A DNA stretch of 64,000 bases from Prosthecochloris sp. (GCA_004028745.1 RAZP01000006.1:62001-126000); one strand, 5' to 3'; shown: positions 42,312-51,224, counted from the first letter of the stretch. The notes: a model not told the origin generated them from the letters alone. Made by a program: numbers and translations.

Positions 42312-43859
42312 ATGAACGAGAATGAGTTTTTTCGTGAAGTTACTCTAAAGATTTGCGGGGATCTTGACATTGAAAAAGGCCTGCACGAGTGCATTAAATA
42401 TATTTCACAATTCATACCGGCTGATAGAATGTATTTGCAACGATATCAGCAGGACCTACATTCTATGAATTTGATTGCCAGAGCCGATCAGGATACATTT
42501 GAAAAAATGGATGCCTATGTTCCATTTGATCGGGAGGCGAAAGAAAAATTAATGGCGTTGGCGGATGTGTGGCGAGCTGGAAACCTTCCACCTATACTGA
42601 TCATTAATGATCCTGAAAATGAACCCGTCGCCAAATGTATGCTTACTGCCTTGAATGAGCCATCATCATCCGCTCTGAGTCTGCCTTTAATCCTGAAAGA
42701 TAAGGTTATTGGAACCCTGGTCTTGCTTGCGTATGGCCTGAATCGGTTCAATGAAGAACATGCAAAACTATTTGCAACGCTAAAGCTGCCATTCTTTGTA
42801 GCGCTGTCAAATACATTAAAACATCGCGAGGTTTTAAAGCTGCAAGAGTTGTTGGCCGATGATAATCGCTATTTACAGGGCGAATTGCGACGAATCTCCG
42901 GGGATGAGATCATAGGATCCAAATTTGGCTTAAAGCAGGTTATGCAGAGTGTGCAGCAAGTTGCGAAAATGGACAGCCCTGTCCTGCTTTTGGGAGAGAC
43001 GGGTGTCGGAAAAGATGTTATTGCCAATGCCATTCATTATTCATCCAATCGCAAAGACGGTCCGTTCGTAAGTGTCAATTGTGGCGCTATTCCCGACACC
43101 TTGCTGGATAGCGAGTTGTTTGGTCATGAGAAGGGCGCCTTTACCGGCGCCCTGGCACAGAAACGCGGACGATTTGAACGAGCTGACAAAGGCACTATTT
43201 TTCTTGACGAAATTGGAGAGCTTCCCTTACCAGCGCAAGTTCGATTATTAAAAGTTTTGCAAAGCAAAGAGATTGAGCGCGTTGGGGGTGTCAAAACGAT
43301 TACGTTGGATATTCGTATCATTGCAGCCACAAATCGAAATCTTTCAAAGATGGTCAGGGAATATACATTCAGAGAGGATTTATGGTTCAGACTCAATGTG
43401 TTTCCAATTATGATCCCGCCACTCCGTCAAAGAAAATCTGATATCCCTGCCCTGCTCCAATATTTCATTGCGCAAAAAGTGAAAGAATTAAAACTGCCCT
43501 CACTCCCCAAAGTCGCTCCTGAGAGTATAGATTTACTCATGGCCTACAACTGGCCGGGCAATGTTCGTGAACTGGAGAATATCGTTGAGAGGGCTTTAAT
43601 CCTGAATCCTACCGGTCCGCTTACATTTGATCAACTCAATTTTATAACGGAGAGCCCGGGTAGTTCCGATGATTTTTTAACGGAAACTGACAACCTCAAT
43701 GAAATGACATCCCGGCATATCCAAAAAGTACTCGACAAGACTGGAGGGAAAATCCATGGGCCGGATGGTGCAGCTGAACGGCTGGGAATCAATGCCAATA
43801 CACTGAGAAACAGGATGGATAAGCTGGGGATGAAGTATAGAAAGACATACTTAGAATGA
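42312..43859 (+). CDS. Sigma-54-dependent transcriptional activator (GAF, AAA+, Fis-type HTH)
   Basis: 515 residues from the ATG at 42312; an earlier start at 42186 would run through the operator repeats and is less likely. GAF-like sensor domain about 1-180. The AAA+ domain has Walker A GETGVGKD at 228-235, the sigma-54 contact loop GAFTGA at 275-280, Walker B GTIFLDEIGELPL and the Arg finger region RFREDLWFRLNVFP-like (TFREDLWFRLN). A Fis-type HTH at the C-terminus ends with AERLGINANTLRNRM. Layout is like NorR or FhlA: a small signal binds GAF, relieves repression and opens sigma-54 promoters. It should control the divergent operon starting at 42088. Confidence 0.88.
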   Translation: MNENEFFREVTLKICGDLDIEKGLHECIKYISQFIPADRMYLQRYQQDLHSMNLIARADQDTFEKMDAYVPFDREAKEKLMALADVWRAGNLPPILIINDPENEPVAKCMLTALNEPSSSALSLPLILKDKVIGTLVLLAYGLNRFNEEHAKLFATLKLPFFVALSNTLKHREVLKLQELLADDNRYLQGELRRISGDEIIGSKFGLKQVMQSVQQVAKMDSPVLLLGETGVGKDVIANAIHYSSNRKDGPFVSVNCGAIPDTLLDSELFGHEKGAFTGALAQKRGRFERADKGTIFLDEIGELPLPAQVRLLKVLQSKEIERVGGVKTITLDIRIIAATNRNLSKMVREYTFREDLWFRLNVFPIMIPPLRQRKSDIPALLQYFIAQKVKELKLPSLPKVAPESIDLLMAYNWPGNVRELENIVERALILNPTGPLTFDQLNFITESPGSSDDFLTETDNLNEMTSRHIQKVLDKTGGKIHGPDGAAERLGINANTLRNRMDKLGMKYRKTYLE

Positions 43860-43912
43860 ATATTTTGCAAATAAATGAATATAAAACATCGAATTCACCA
43901 GATACGGCTTAA

Positions 43913-44170
43913 ATGTATATTTCAATTAATCCACTGGTTAGCCGCCTACATTGCTTCATCAAATTCACTCCGGTATCTTGCGATGCCATAAGATTTTGGG
44001 ACGGCTTGGGTGTCGATAATAATTGCCATGAAAGCTTCGTCCGGGACTTCTTCCCATTGACTGCGGAGTACCGAAAACAATTTGTCGAATCGGTGGGGCA
44101 GGGCTTGATGGCAGCGGAATCCGGAGAAGTTTATAGTGCCGGCGAGGTCAGGAAAATACTCGCGAAATAA
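43913..44170 (+). pseudogene. Possible gene scrap
   Basis: An open frame of 85 codons. Only the C-terminal 35 residues (ESVGQGLMAAESGEVYSAGEVRKILAK region) look protein-like, in the style of small antitoxin or addiction proteins. No ribosome site and a poor N-terminus. It lies in the zone of gene fragments after the regulator. Confidence 0.25.
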
Positions 44171-44226
44171 AGAGCTGCCAGAAAACAATGAAGGCCGTTT
44201 GGATGCTTTCGTTGAGGGGCAACCCC

Positions 44227-44340
44227 GGACTATTCTTCCTCGGCGAAAAAGACTTCGGCGATGGCATCGGGGATAGCCCTAAGCACATCTTCCGAAGAGA
44301 CAAGGCTTGAAATGTCGTTGGCGAGGTCTCCGGCACGGCC
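44227..44340 (-). pseudogene. 3' remnant of an nnrD-type (NAD(P)HX dehydratase) gene
   Basis: On the minus strand this reads HGRAGDLANDISSLVSSEDV and ends FFAEEE plus stop, nearly the same as the last 36 residues of the intact enzyme at 47343-47450. DNA identity is high (CTATTCTTCCTCGG and following). No other part of the enzyme is present here, so it is a broken duplicate. Confidence 0.8.
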
Positions 44341-44384
44341 GTGGTGTATGCTTATGCGGGTATCGACGTGAGGGGCGAAGAAGG

Positions 44385-44565
44385 CAGAATCATGGATCTC
44401 GCTGAGAGGGGAGTCCGCCGTGGCAGTGATCCGGCACAACAGGCATCGGCATGGTTCTTAAGTGGTTCGGCGTCCTTTTCAGAAACCGAAAAGACCCGGT
44501 TCAGAGCCCTCTGGGACGAGGCAAAGCCGGGGGTGATGTTCAAGGATAGGGGAGAGGATGAGTGA
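44385..44565 (+). pseudogene. C-terminal remnant of an unidentified protein, copy 1
   Basis: Reads RGSDPAQQASAWFLSGSASF... and ends KDRGEDE plus stop, paralogous to 46285-46521 (same end KDRGGEE, and both are followed by TGACGATCTCTGTTGGCA). Relative to that copy, about 19 residues before RGSDP are deleted. I do not recognise the family. Confidence 0.55.
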
Positions 44566-44687
44566 CGATCTCTGTTGGCAGAGATTGCAGGTTTCACAGA
44601 TCTTCAATTTCACCAAGGACTGCTGCAAGCTGAATTAAACCCCTTAGCGCTTACACACTATTGAATAGGCAATCGAGTCTATCTTTG

Positions 44688-44747
44688 ATAACGTTTAAAT
44701 CAGCGGCGCGGCTTTTTGCGCTCTGCTGAATTTGCTTTGTTATACGC
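44688..44747 (-). other. attC site of cassette 1
   Basis: On the minus strand: GTATAAC (R''), AAAGCAAATTCAGCAGAGCGC, loop AAAAAGC, CGCGCCGCTGATTTAAAC, then GTTATC (R'). TCAGCAG pairs with CGCTGA and GTATAAC with GTTATC, as in 59-base elements. The stop codon of the upstream gene lies inside the R'' box, the normal place for a cassette gene. Confidence 0.75.
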
Positions 44748-45090
44748 TGTCAATTTCAATAATTTGTGATTGTCCACTTGATTTGTCCCCGGTCAGCCAC
44801 TCCCAGTTTTCAGAATATTTTAATCGACCATCTGTTAATTGTGTCGGGACTGAAGTGCACTTCCCAAGCATCAAATTACCTTCAAGATTTATATGGTGGT
44901 ATGTAAATTCCAAGGTACCATTCTCAAGCATTTTTCCTAATAAATGCCCCTTGCGTATGCTTCCACCATTATAATCCGCCGAAATAATTTCATCCTCTTG
45001 ATGATAGTGAAAAAGGGTTTCAGAATCTACTTCCCCATTCTCTGTATTTTCGACTGATTGGAAGATTTTTCCGTCAAGACTGTATTTCAT
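44740..45090 (-). CDS. Cassette gene 1: small MORN-like protein of the so-called n-acetylglutamate-synthase type
   Basis: 116 residues. Features such as NGEVDSETLFHYHQE, YNGGSIRKGHLLGK and LPDGR-like LTDGRLKYSENWEW are those of a short family often misnamed n-acetylglutamate synthase in integron cassettes. No catalytic motif of that enzyme is present. The gene fills the space between attC sites at 44688-44747 and 45110-45180, so it is one gene cassette. Function unknown. Confidence 0.75.
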   Translation of the reverse strand: MKYSLDGKIFQSVENTENGEVDSETLFHYHQEDEIISADYNGGSIRKGHLLGKMLENGTLEFTYHHINLEGNLMLGKCTSVPTQLTDGRLKYSENWEWLTGDKSSGQSQIIEIDSV

Positions 45091-45109
45091 GTTTCATTTC
45101 ATCCTTAGA

Positions 45110-45180
45110 GTATAACGCCTAGCTCACCGGAAAAATGCGAGCACAGCGAGTATTTTTTCCGGTGGAGCTACTTGTTAGGC
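45110..45180 (-). other. attC site of cassette 2
   Basis: On the minus strand: GCCTAAC (R'', perfect RYYYAAC), AAGTAGCTCCACCGGAAAAA, loop about 17 bases, TTTTTCCGGTGAGCTAGGC, then GTTATAC (R'). CACCGGAAAAA and TTTTTCCGGTG pair perfectly. The best attC in the window. Confidence 0.88.
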
Positions 45181-45686
45181 AAAATATGCTTCTTATAGCG
45201 TGCTTGCCACGAATCAAATGCGATTACAATTGACGAAATTACTTGGTCAGCTTCTTTCCAGAATTGATCAAAATCTTCGGCATCAGTATATTGAGCGCAT
45301 AAAATTTGAAGTTGAACATCAGGTACAAGCCTTATCCAATAAAGCTTTACTAGCATCTTACGTTTACCCGTGGGGATCTCGTATTTGAACATTTTTCCCG
45401 CCAGACCAGATATGCTTACATCTTCGACTGTTGCTCCAGGGTAGTTACGTTCAAAAGTTATTTGTTGATTTTCAATTTGCTTGGCTAAATTATTTATATA
45501 GTTTGGCTGAACTGGACGTAGACGAAAGTTCATCCCTATTGCCCCTTGGGTGTCTTCATATCGACTAACAAGGTTAAATTCACCTCCAGCTAATACAGCA
45601 GGACTGTCTTCTGCTAACCAGGAAACTGGCGTGAGCAAAGAAAGGCCATAATTTGGATAAATCAGCTCCTTGAAACCAGGATTCAT
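45168..45686 (-). CDS. Cassette gene 2b: DcrB/PsbP-like protein of unknown function
   Basis: 172 residues from the ATG at 45686, which overlaps the previous gene's TGA as ATGA; a TTG at 45719 is a weaker alternative. The pattern PNYGLSLLTPVSWLAED, later GLAGKMFKYEIPTGKRKMLVKLYWI and DFDQFWKEADQVISSI, resembles the DcrB/PsbP fold seen in many small secreted or cytoplasmic proteins. No signal peptide. It ends inside attC 2, so it belongs to an integron cassette. Confidence 0.7.
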   Translation of the reverse strand: MNPGFKELIYPNYGLSLLTPVSWLAEDSPAVLAGGEFNLVSRYEDTQGAIGMNFRLRPVQPNYINNLAKQIENQQITFERNYPGATVEDVSISGLAGKMFKYEIPTGKRKMLVKLYWIRLVPDVQLQILCAQYTDAEDFDQFWKEADQVISSIVIAFDSWQARYKKHILPNK

Positions 45687-46147
45687 TGACCTCTGGAAAC
45701 TAATACGCTTATCTGCCAACTCAGATTTTGTAGCCCGTTATATGCGCCAAGTTGGGAACAAACGCGCCTGTCATATACAGTAAATTCTTTTGGATACATT
45801 ACAGAAAGAATCGCGGTCGCTGTTGGAAGTCTAAGACCCCAGTTTTTCATTAGTATACCTAGGCGTTCTTTAGGTGTTTTAGCAGAAAAAACCTCATTCG
45901 ATAATTTAGAGACGGCATTTTCAAACCCACCACCTATCTTAGCTAGGCGCCTTTTAGTTTTGTTTTTTGACCTGTTGGATTTCCAGATTAACAAAAGATA
46001 GAGATCGACTGGTCGAAACACACCTTTATCCCTAAATGCTGGGCCGACCTCGTTGAAAAGGTAGGCTTCTAAGTTGGTGTATTTCTGGTAGTCCATTCTA
46101 TATTCACCTAACAAATAATTAGTTGGTTTCTTCATATCTCGTTTCAT
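45683..46147 (-). CDS. Cassette gene 2a: protein with a HhH-GPD-like segment
   Basis: 154 residues. LPTATAILSVMYPKEFTVYDRRVCSQLG near the C-terminus resembles the helix-hairpin-helix plus Asp region of base-excision glycosylase-like proteins of unknown function. The charged middle is not recognisable. It is coupled to the next gene by an ATGA overlap, so the cassette carries two genes. An ATG at 46096 is an alternative start. Confidence 0.6.
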   Translation of the reverse strand: MKRDMKKPTNYLLGEYRMDYQKYTNLEAYLFNEVGPAFRDKGVFRPVDLYLLLIWKSNRSKNKTKRRLAKIGGGFENAVSKLSNEVFSAKTPKERLGILMKNWGLRLPTATAILSVMYPKEFTVYDRRVCSQLGAYNGLQNLSWQISVLVSRGQ

Positions 46148-46184
46148 CGACGAAAATCAACAGTGTCTTGTGAGGCTGTTCTGT

Positions 46185-46253
46185 CATGAAAGTTTAAAAA
46201 TTACCATGAAAGTTGAGTAAAATCAAGGTAATTATAAATTTAACTTTATGGTT
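46185..46253. repeat. AT-rich inverted repeat upstream of the cassette genes
   Basis: CATGAAAGTT occurs twice (about 46186 and 46204) and AACTTTATGGT mirrors it near 46243-46253. It may be a promoter-linked palindrome or a scar at the cassette-cluster edge. Confidence 0.35.
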
Positions 46254-46284
46254 ATCATTTTGAAATCAGGATAAACGAGAATAA

Positions 46285-46521
46285 GGATATCACTTATGAT
46301 CACCTTGCCGAAAGTGCTTGTAGACAATTCAAAGACTGGCTGGGACAGGAGGCCGTTGCTGACGGGGGCTCTCGTCATGGCAGCGATCCCGGTGAACATC
46401 CCGGCTCATGGTTCCTCACCGGTGCAGTCAGCTTCTCCGAAGCCGAAAACAATCGTTTCAGTGCTCTCTGGGCAAAAGCAAAGCCGGATGTGATTTTCAA
46501 GGACAGAGGTGGGGAGGAGTG
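46285..46521 (+). pseudogene. C-terminal remnant of an unidentified protein, copy 2
   Basis: The frame DHLAESACRQFKDWLG...GSWFLTGAVSFSEAENN...KDRGGEE is open after a stop near 46240 but has no start codon. It is paralogous to 44385-44565. The two scraps bracket the attC cassettes as imperfect direct repeats. Family not recognised. Confidence 0.5.
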
Positions 46522-46541
46522 ACGATCTCTGTTGGCAATTT

Positions 46542-46787
46542 TTAATTATGAACTGTTTCGTTGAGTTTATCAGCTATCCAGACTTTGATAATGGATTGTC
46601 TTGTGACACCGAGTTTTTTGGCTTCCTTGTCCAGCAGATGAATCATCCAGACAGGGAAGTCAACATTTACCCTTTTCTGTTCCAGACCAGGTTTGAGCGT
46701 TTTAGACAACTCAAGGTATTCTGTAATATCCTCACCAGTTTCGAATTTGAGATCAAATTCTTCAGCTTTGATAGATTTTTTCTTCAT
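46542..46787 (-). CDS. brnA: BrnA-like antitoxin (second module)
   Basis: 81 residues. Acidic N-terminal part, then NVDFPVWMIHLLDKEAKKLGVTRQSIIKVWIADKL, the ribbon-helix-helix end of BrnA/CopG antitoxins. It overlaps the toxin gene upstream by 26 bases. It is not closely similar to the antitoxin at 28787. Confidence 0.85.
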   Translation of the reverse strand: MKKKSIKAEEFDLKFETGEDITEYLELSKTLKPGLEQKRVNVDFPVWMIHLLDKEAKKLGVTRQSIIKVWIADKLNETVHN

Positions 46788-47022
46788 TCTCTCTAGATCT
46801 CCTGACTGAAATGATTCTTACTCGACTCTCACGTACTGTGAAAATTGCTGACCATACCTTATGATTAAGTTCAGCAATAAGTAGATACCTTGGCTCATCC
46901 GTGGTACGAGCTGGTATGACTACTGCATTTGGATCGTCCCATAACAATTGCGCTTCTATAAAATCGATACCGTGCTTCGATAGGTTGGTTTGGCTTTTTT
47001 CTTGATCAAATTCAAACACCAT
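46762..47022 (-). CDS. brnT: BrnT-like toxin (second module)
   Basis: 86 residues. FEFDQEKSQTNLSKHGIDFIEA is the usual opening, RYLLIAELNHKVWSAIFTVRESRVRIISVRRSRENE the usual body and catalytic end of BrnT RelE-like ribonucleases. It is probably read from an AT-rich promoter just above 47022 (TATATTATATAATA). Confidence 0.88.
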   Translation of the reverse strand: MVFEFDQEKSQTNLSKHGIDFIEAQLLWDDPNAVVIPARTTDEPRYLLIAELNHKVWSAIFTVRESRVRIISVRRSRENEEKIYQS

Positions 47023-47342
47023 AATGGTATCTATATTATATAATAATTATACCTTTTACAAGTAAATTCTATCCTTGCCTCCCGAAAGAAAGTAGGGGGC
47101 GTCGTTTATTAGGTAAAATAACTTTCGACTGTCCTACCTCCAGCCCTTATATGCATGCTATTTTCTGCGCATCCGTGCGGAAAGTCATAAAGCTGCACCT
47201 GCAGCCGATCATGCCATCATGATTTTTCAATGGTTTCGTGAATTGGAGAGCAACCGATGCGCTCATCTTTCAATGACGTTGTTCAGGTAGGGCAGTGAAG
47301 TAAGCTATCTGTATGCATCTCAGGTCAGGACACGTCCGGCGC
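47023..47342. other. Intergenic, no gene supported
   Basis: About 320 bases. The AT-rich part at 47035-47060 is a likely promoter for the toxin pair. The rest shows no ORF of note and no clear repeat. Confidence 0.5.
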
Positions 47343-48932
47343 CTATTCTTCCTCGGTGAAGAAGATTTCTGCGATGGCTTCGGGGATGGCTCGGAGCACA
47401 TCTTCCGACGACACAAGGCTTGAAACGTCGTTGGCGAGGTCTCCTGCTCGGCCGTGGAACCATGTTGCGGCACCTCCGGCGTTGAAGGTGTCGATGCCTT
47501 TTGCCGCAAGGGCGCCGATCATGCCTGAAAGCACATCTCCCGTTCCGGCTGTCGAGAGCGCTTCCGTTCCGCTGTTGTTGAGGATGACGTTCCCGGAAGG
47601 GTGCGCAATGCAGGTGGGGTTACCTTTCAGCAGCACGTTTACCCTGTTTTCAGCGGCATAACGGCGTACGGTCTCCAGAGGATCGGCTTGTATTTCGTCG
47701 ATGGGGAGGCCCGAGAGCCTGCTGAATTCGCCTGCATGTGGTGTCAGCAGGATATCCTGGAAATTCCGGTCGTCGAATGAAAAACTCTCTTGTGAAAGGG
47801 CAAAGAGCGCATCGGCATCGAGAACAAGTTTTTTGGAGGTGATAACCGGATCCGCAAGAAGCCTGTGCAGAAGTTCGATGGTTTCACGTTCCCTGCCGAG
47901 GCCGCATCCCATGACAATGGCATCGGCCCAGGATGCTTTTTCCCTGATAGATTTGAAGTCTCTGCCGGTAACGGTTGCCGAGGGCGCATAGGTGTGCAGC
48001 GGGCCGGACAGTTCAGGCGGCAGAGAGACGCAGACGTAACCCGCACCGGTATTGATCGCCGCTTTCGCCACAAGCAGGGAGGCACCGAGCATCGAACTTC
48101 CGCTTTCCCGCGAGCCAGCTATGATCAGCAGCTTGCCGTTTTTATGCTTGGCGCCTCCAGGATCGCGGAGGATGAAGTTCTCTGCAGCGAATTCCTGGTC
48201 GGTCAGATAGCACTTGCAGTTGTTGACAAGGAATTTCGGAATTGAAATTTCAGCAATGTGCACCTCCCCGGATAGTTCTATGCCTGAGTTCAGGAAAAAG
48301 CCTGTTTTCAGGTAAGCCATGCAGACGGTAAGGTCTGCTTGAACTGCAGGCGAAGAGGCAAAGCCACTGGTAGCGTCAAGGCCGCTGGGCAGGTCAAGGG
48401 CAATGGTAACTGCCGAACTCCGTTCACGAATGCTGTTGATGAGTTCGATGGCTTGTTTGACAGGGTTTTTCAGCACATCGCCTTCGGCTTTCAAGTGCAG
48501 TCCCGTGCCGAGTATCGCGTCGATAACGCTGTCATAATTGCATTCTGCGACAAACGGCAATGCTTCGTCATGGCCGTTGAAAATCCGCAGCTTATCGGTG
48601 TGAGTACCATAGGCTTCTACAATGGCCAGTCCTTCGCGATTGAGCTCGGCAAGATTTTCAGGAGGGTAAAGCAGTACCAGATCAACCGTGGCGTCCAGGT
48701 TGAGCAAATGGCGTGCAAGTATGAACCCGTCTCCCCCGTTGTTACCTTTTCCGCAAACAATCAAGAATGACGATCCATCGAGTCCTTCGTTGTTTGCATC
48801 AAAGGATTCCCTGATGATCCGTGAAGCCTCCCGGCCTGCAAGCTCCATAAGCCTCGATTCATCCGTATGCAGCAACTCAACAGCATCACGGTCGGCCCGG
48901 CTCATCTCTTCGGCTGTTAAAATAGGCAGCAT
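47343..48932 (-). CDS. nnrE/nnrD: Bifunctional NAD(P)H-hydrate epimerase / ADP-dependent dehydratase
   Basis: 529 residues. N-terminal epimerase (YjeF-N) to about 220 with GKGNNGGDGF near 60. C-terminal dehydratase (ribokinase-like) from about 240 with GSRESGSSMLGA, DADALFALS, LTPHAGEFSRL and NSGTEALSTAGTGDVLSG. It repairs hydrated NAD(P)H. A broken 3' copy lies at 44227-44340. The gene starts 6 bases after purL ends on the same strand, so it is probably in one transcript with purL. Confidence 0.93.
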   Translation of the reverse strand: MLPILTAEEMSRADRDAVELLHTDESRLMELAGREASRIIRESFDANNEGLDGSSFLIVCGKGNNGGDGFILARHLLNLDATVDLVLLYPPENLAELNREGLAIVEAYGTHTDKLRIFNGHDEALPFVAECNYDSVIDAILGTGLHLKAEGDVLKNPVKQAIELINSIRERSSAVTIALDLPSGLDATSGFASSPAVQADLTVCMAYLKTGFFLNSGIELSGEVHIAEISIPKFLVNNCKCYLTDQEFAAENFILRDPGGAKHKNGKLLIIAGSRESGSSMLGASLLVAKAAINTGAGYVCVSLPPELSGPLHTYAPSATVTGRDFKSIREKASWADAIVMGCGLGRERETIELLHRLLADPVITSKKLVLDADALFALSQESFSFDDRNFQDILLTPHAGEFSRLSGLPIDEIQADPLETVRRYAAENRVNVLLKGNPTCIAHPSGNVILNNSGTEALSTAGTGDVLSGMIGALAAKGIDTFNAGGAATWFHGRAGDLANDVSSLVSSEDVLRAIPEAIAEIFFTEEE

Positions 48933-48938
48933 GGCTGG

Positions 48939-51224
48939 TTACACGATTTCAAGTTCGTCAAGGTGAAGTGCTTTTTCGAGTGACTGATAGTAAGCCTGCA
49001 ACAATTCGTCAGTCGAGAAGGAAAGTGCTTCTTTGCCATCGATCTCTATTGAGGCGTCCTTTTCGCGGACCTGGCCGATAACTTTTGCCGGAATACCCTG
49101 TTGGGTTGCCATGTCGATTACTCGTACGGCGCTTTCAGGCTTAAGACTCAAAAGTACCCGGCCCTGGGCTTCGGAAAAGAGCAGCTCCTGAATAAACGAT
49201 ATACTTTTCTCGCTTGATTCAAGGTCAACGGCAAATCCGAGAGGGTAAGACCTGTCCATGATGGATTTCTCCACAAGTGCGGTAAACAGTCCACCGTCGG
49301 AAATATCGTGAGCTGAACTCAGCATGCCTGATTGCGCAAGAGTAACGAGAAGATTCTGAAGTTTGACTTCGTGCTGGAGGTCGAATGCCGGTGCATCGCA
49401 TCCGGGAGTTCCATACTCCATGACAAGGTATTCCGAACCGTCGAGTGTGAGAGCAGGATCTCCAAGCATGAGGATGGCGTCGCCGGGTTTTCTGAATGTA
49501 GAACCGGTAAGGTGATCGATATTGTCAAGCAGCCCTATCATGCCTATGACAGGAGTTGGGTATACCGCGGTGCCTGTTAGCGATGATTCATTGTAAAAGC
49601 TCACATTGCCGCCGGTAACCGGTGTATTGAATGCTTTGCAGGCCTCTCCCATTCCTTCGACGGAAGCCTTGAACTGAAAGTAGACATCAGGCTTATAAGG
49701 GTTGCCGAAATTAAGGCAGTTGGTTATGGCCAAGGGTCTGGCTCCGCAGCACGCAATGTTCCGTGCGCATTCGGCGACGGCGATCATGCCGCCTTTTTTC
49801 GGATTGAGAAAAACGTAGCGGGCATTGCAGTCCGTTTTCATTGCAAGTGCCTTTTTCGTCTCCTTGATGCGGATGACAGCTGCGTCGGTAAGGCCTGCAC
49901 CGGTTACGGTATTGGTCTGCACCATCGAATCATACTGCTGGTAGACCCACTGCTTGCTGGCAATATTGGGACGGGATAACAAGCGCAGGCTTACAGAATG
50001 CAGATCAAGCGAACCATCCGGGACAAGGTCGGCAGGAAGGGTATCCGGTTTTTTCTCGACAGCCTCCCGGATGTATACAGGGGCGCCGCCGCCAAGCACA
50101 AGTGATTCTGCAGGTATTTCTGCAACGGTAGTGCCGTGATGTTTTACCCTGAGCAGGTTGTCTCCGGTGACTTGTCCAATCACAACCGCATGAATATCCC
50201 ATTTTCTGTACACATCGATGATTTCCTGCTCATATCCTTTTGCCGCTACGACGAGCATCCGTTCCTGTGATTCGGAGAGCATGATTTCGTAGGCGCTCAT
50301 ATCTTTTTCACGAATGGGGACAAAATCAAGATCAATTTCAATGCCGCCGGAACCGTTTTTGCTGATGCCTCTGGAACTCATCTCCGAAGTAGAACTGGTT
50401 AAGCCGGCTGCACCCATGTCTTGAAGCCCTACGACATGTCCGGTTGCAATAGCTTCGAGCGTTGCTTCGAGGAGGAGCTTTTCGGCAAAGGGGTCGCCGA
50501 CCTGTACGCTGGGACGTTTGTCTTCCGAGGCCTCGCTCAGGTCTTCGGATGCGAATGTCGCGCCGTGGATACCGTCCTTTCCAGTGGATGAGCCAACTAT
50601 AAGCACGGGGTTCCCTTTGCCTTCGGCGGTTGCGCTGACGGTATTGTGGTGTTCTACAAGGCCAACGGACATTGCATTGACCAAGGGGTTGCCGGTGTAG
50701 CAGTCTTCAAAATAGATTTCTCCGCCGACAGTCGGTACCCCGAACGAGTTTCCGTAATCACCGATACCCCTGACGACGCCGTCAACAAGGTAGCGTACTC
50801 TCGGGTCCTTTGGTGAACCGAAGCGGAGTGAATTCAGTGCGGCAACAGGTCTGGCCCCCATGGTGAAAATATCACGATGTATCCCTCCGACCCCGGTTGC
50901 CGCTCCCTGGTAAGGCTCAACGGCGGAAGGATGGTTGTGGGACTCGATTTTAAATGCAACCGCCAAGTTGTTTCCTATATCGACAAGTCCGGCATTTTCT
51001 TCCCCGGCGGTGGCAAGAAGAGTATCTCCTTCACGGGGAAGTGTTTTCAGTACGGCAATAGAGTTTTTGTAGCTGCAGTGCTCGGACCACATGACTGAAA
51101 AAATCCCCAGCTCGGTAAAGGACGGAGTTCGCCCGAGAATATCGAGAATGGTGCCGTATTCCTCTTCATTGAGTCCGTGTTCCCTTGCAAGCTTCAAGGT
51201 TACTTCAGGTTCTTTATGTGTCAT
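48939..51224 (-). CDS. purL: Phosphoribosylformylglycinamidine synthase subunit PurL
   Basis: 761 residues, the usual length of the small PurL that works with PurQ and PurS. FSVMWSEHCSYKNS (near 42-55), ESHNHPSAVEPYQGAATGVGG (in parts), then GSSTGKDGIHGATFAS and a duplicated AIRS-like half with DISDGGLFTAL. It makes FGAM from FGAR in purine synthesis. Downstream of secA on the same strand with a 47-base gap. Confidence 0.95.
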   Translation of the reverse strand: MTHKEPEVTLKLAREHGLNEEEYGTILDILGRTPSFTELGIFSVMWSEHCSYKNSIAVLKTLPREGDTLLATAGEENAGLVDIGNNLAVAFKIESHNHPSAVEPYQGAATGVGGIHRDIFTMGARPVAALNSLRFGSPKDPRVRYLVDGVVRGIGDYGNSFGVPTVGGEIYFEDCYTGNPLVNAMSVGLVEHHNTVSATAEGKGNPVLIVGSSTGKDGIHGATFASEDLSEASEDKRPSVQVGDPFAEKLLLEATLEAIATGHVVGLQDMGAAGLTSSTSEMSSRGISKNGSGGIEIDLDFVPIREKDMSAYEIMLSESQERMLVVAAKGYEQEIIDVYRKWDIHAVVIGQVTGDNLLRVKHHGTTVAEIPAESLVLGGGAPVYIREAVEKKPDTLPADLVPDGSLDLHSVSLRLLSRPNIASKQWVYQQYDSMVQTNTVTGAGLTDAAVIRIKETKKALAMKTDCNARYVFLNPKKGGMIAVAECARNIACCGARPLAITNCLNFGNPYKPDVYFQFKASVEGMGEACKAFNTPVTGGNVSFYNESSLTGTAVYPTPVIGMIGLLDNIDHLTGSTFRKPGDAILMLGDPALTLDGSEYLVMEYGTPGCDAPAFDLQHEVKLQNLLVTLAQSGMLSSAHDISDGGLFTALVEKSIMDRSYPLGFAVDLESSEKSISFIQELLFSEAQGRVLLSLKPESAVRVIDMATQQGIPAKVIGQVREKDASIEIDGKEALSFSTDELLQAYYQSLEKALHLDELEIV

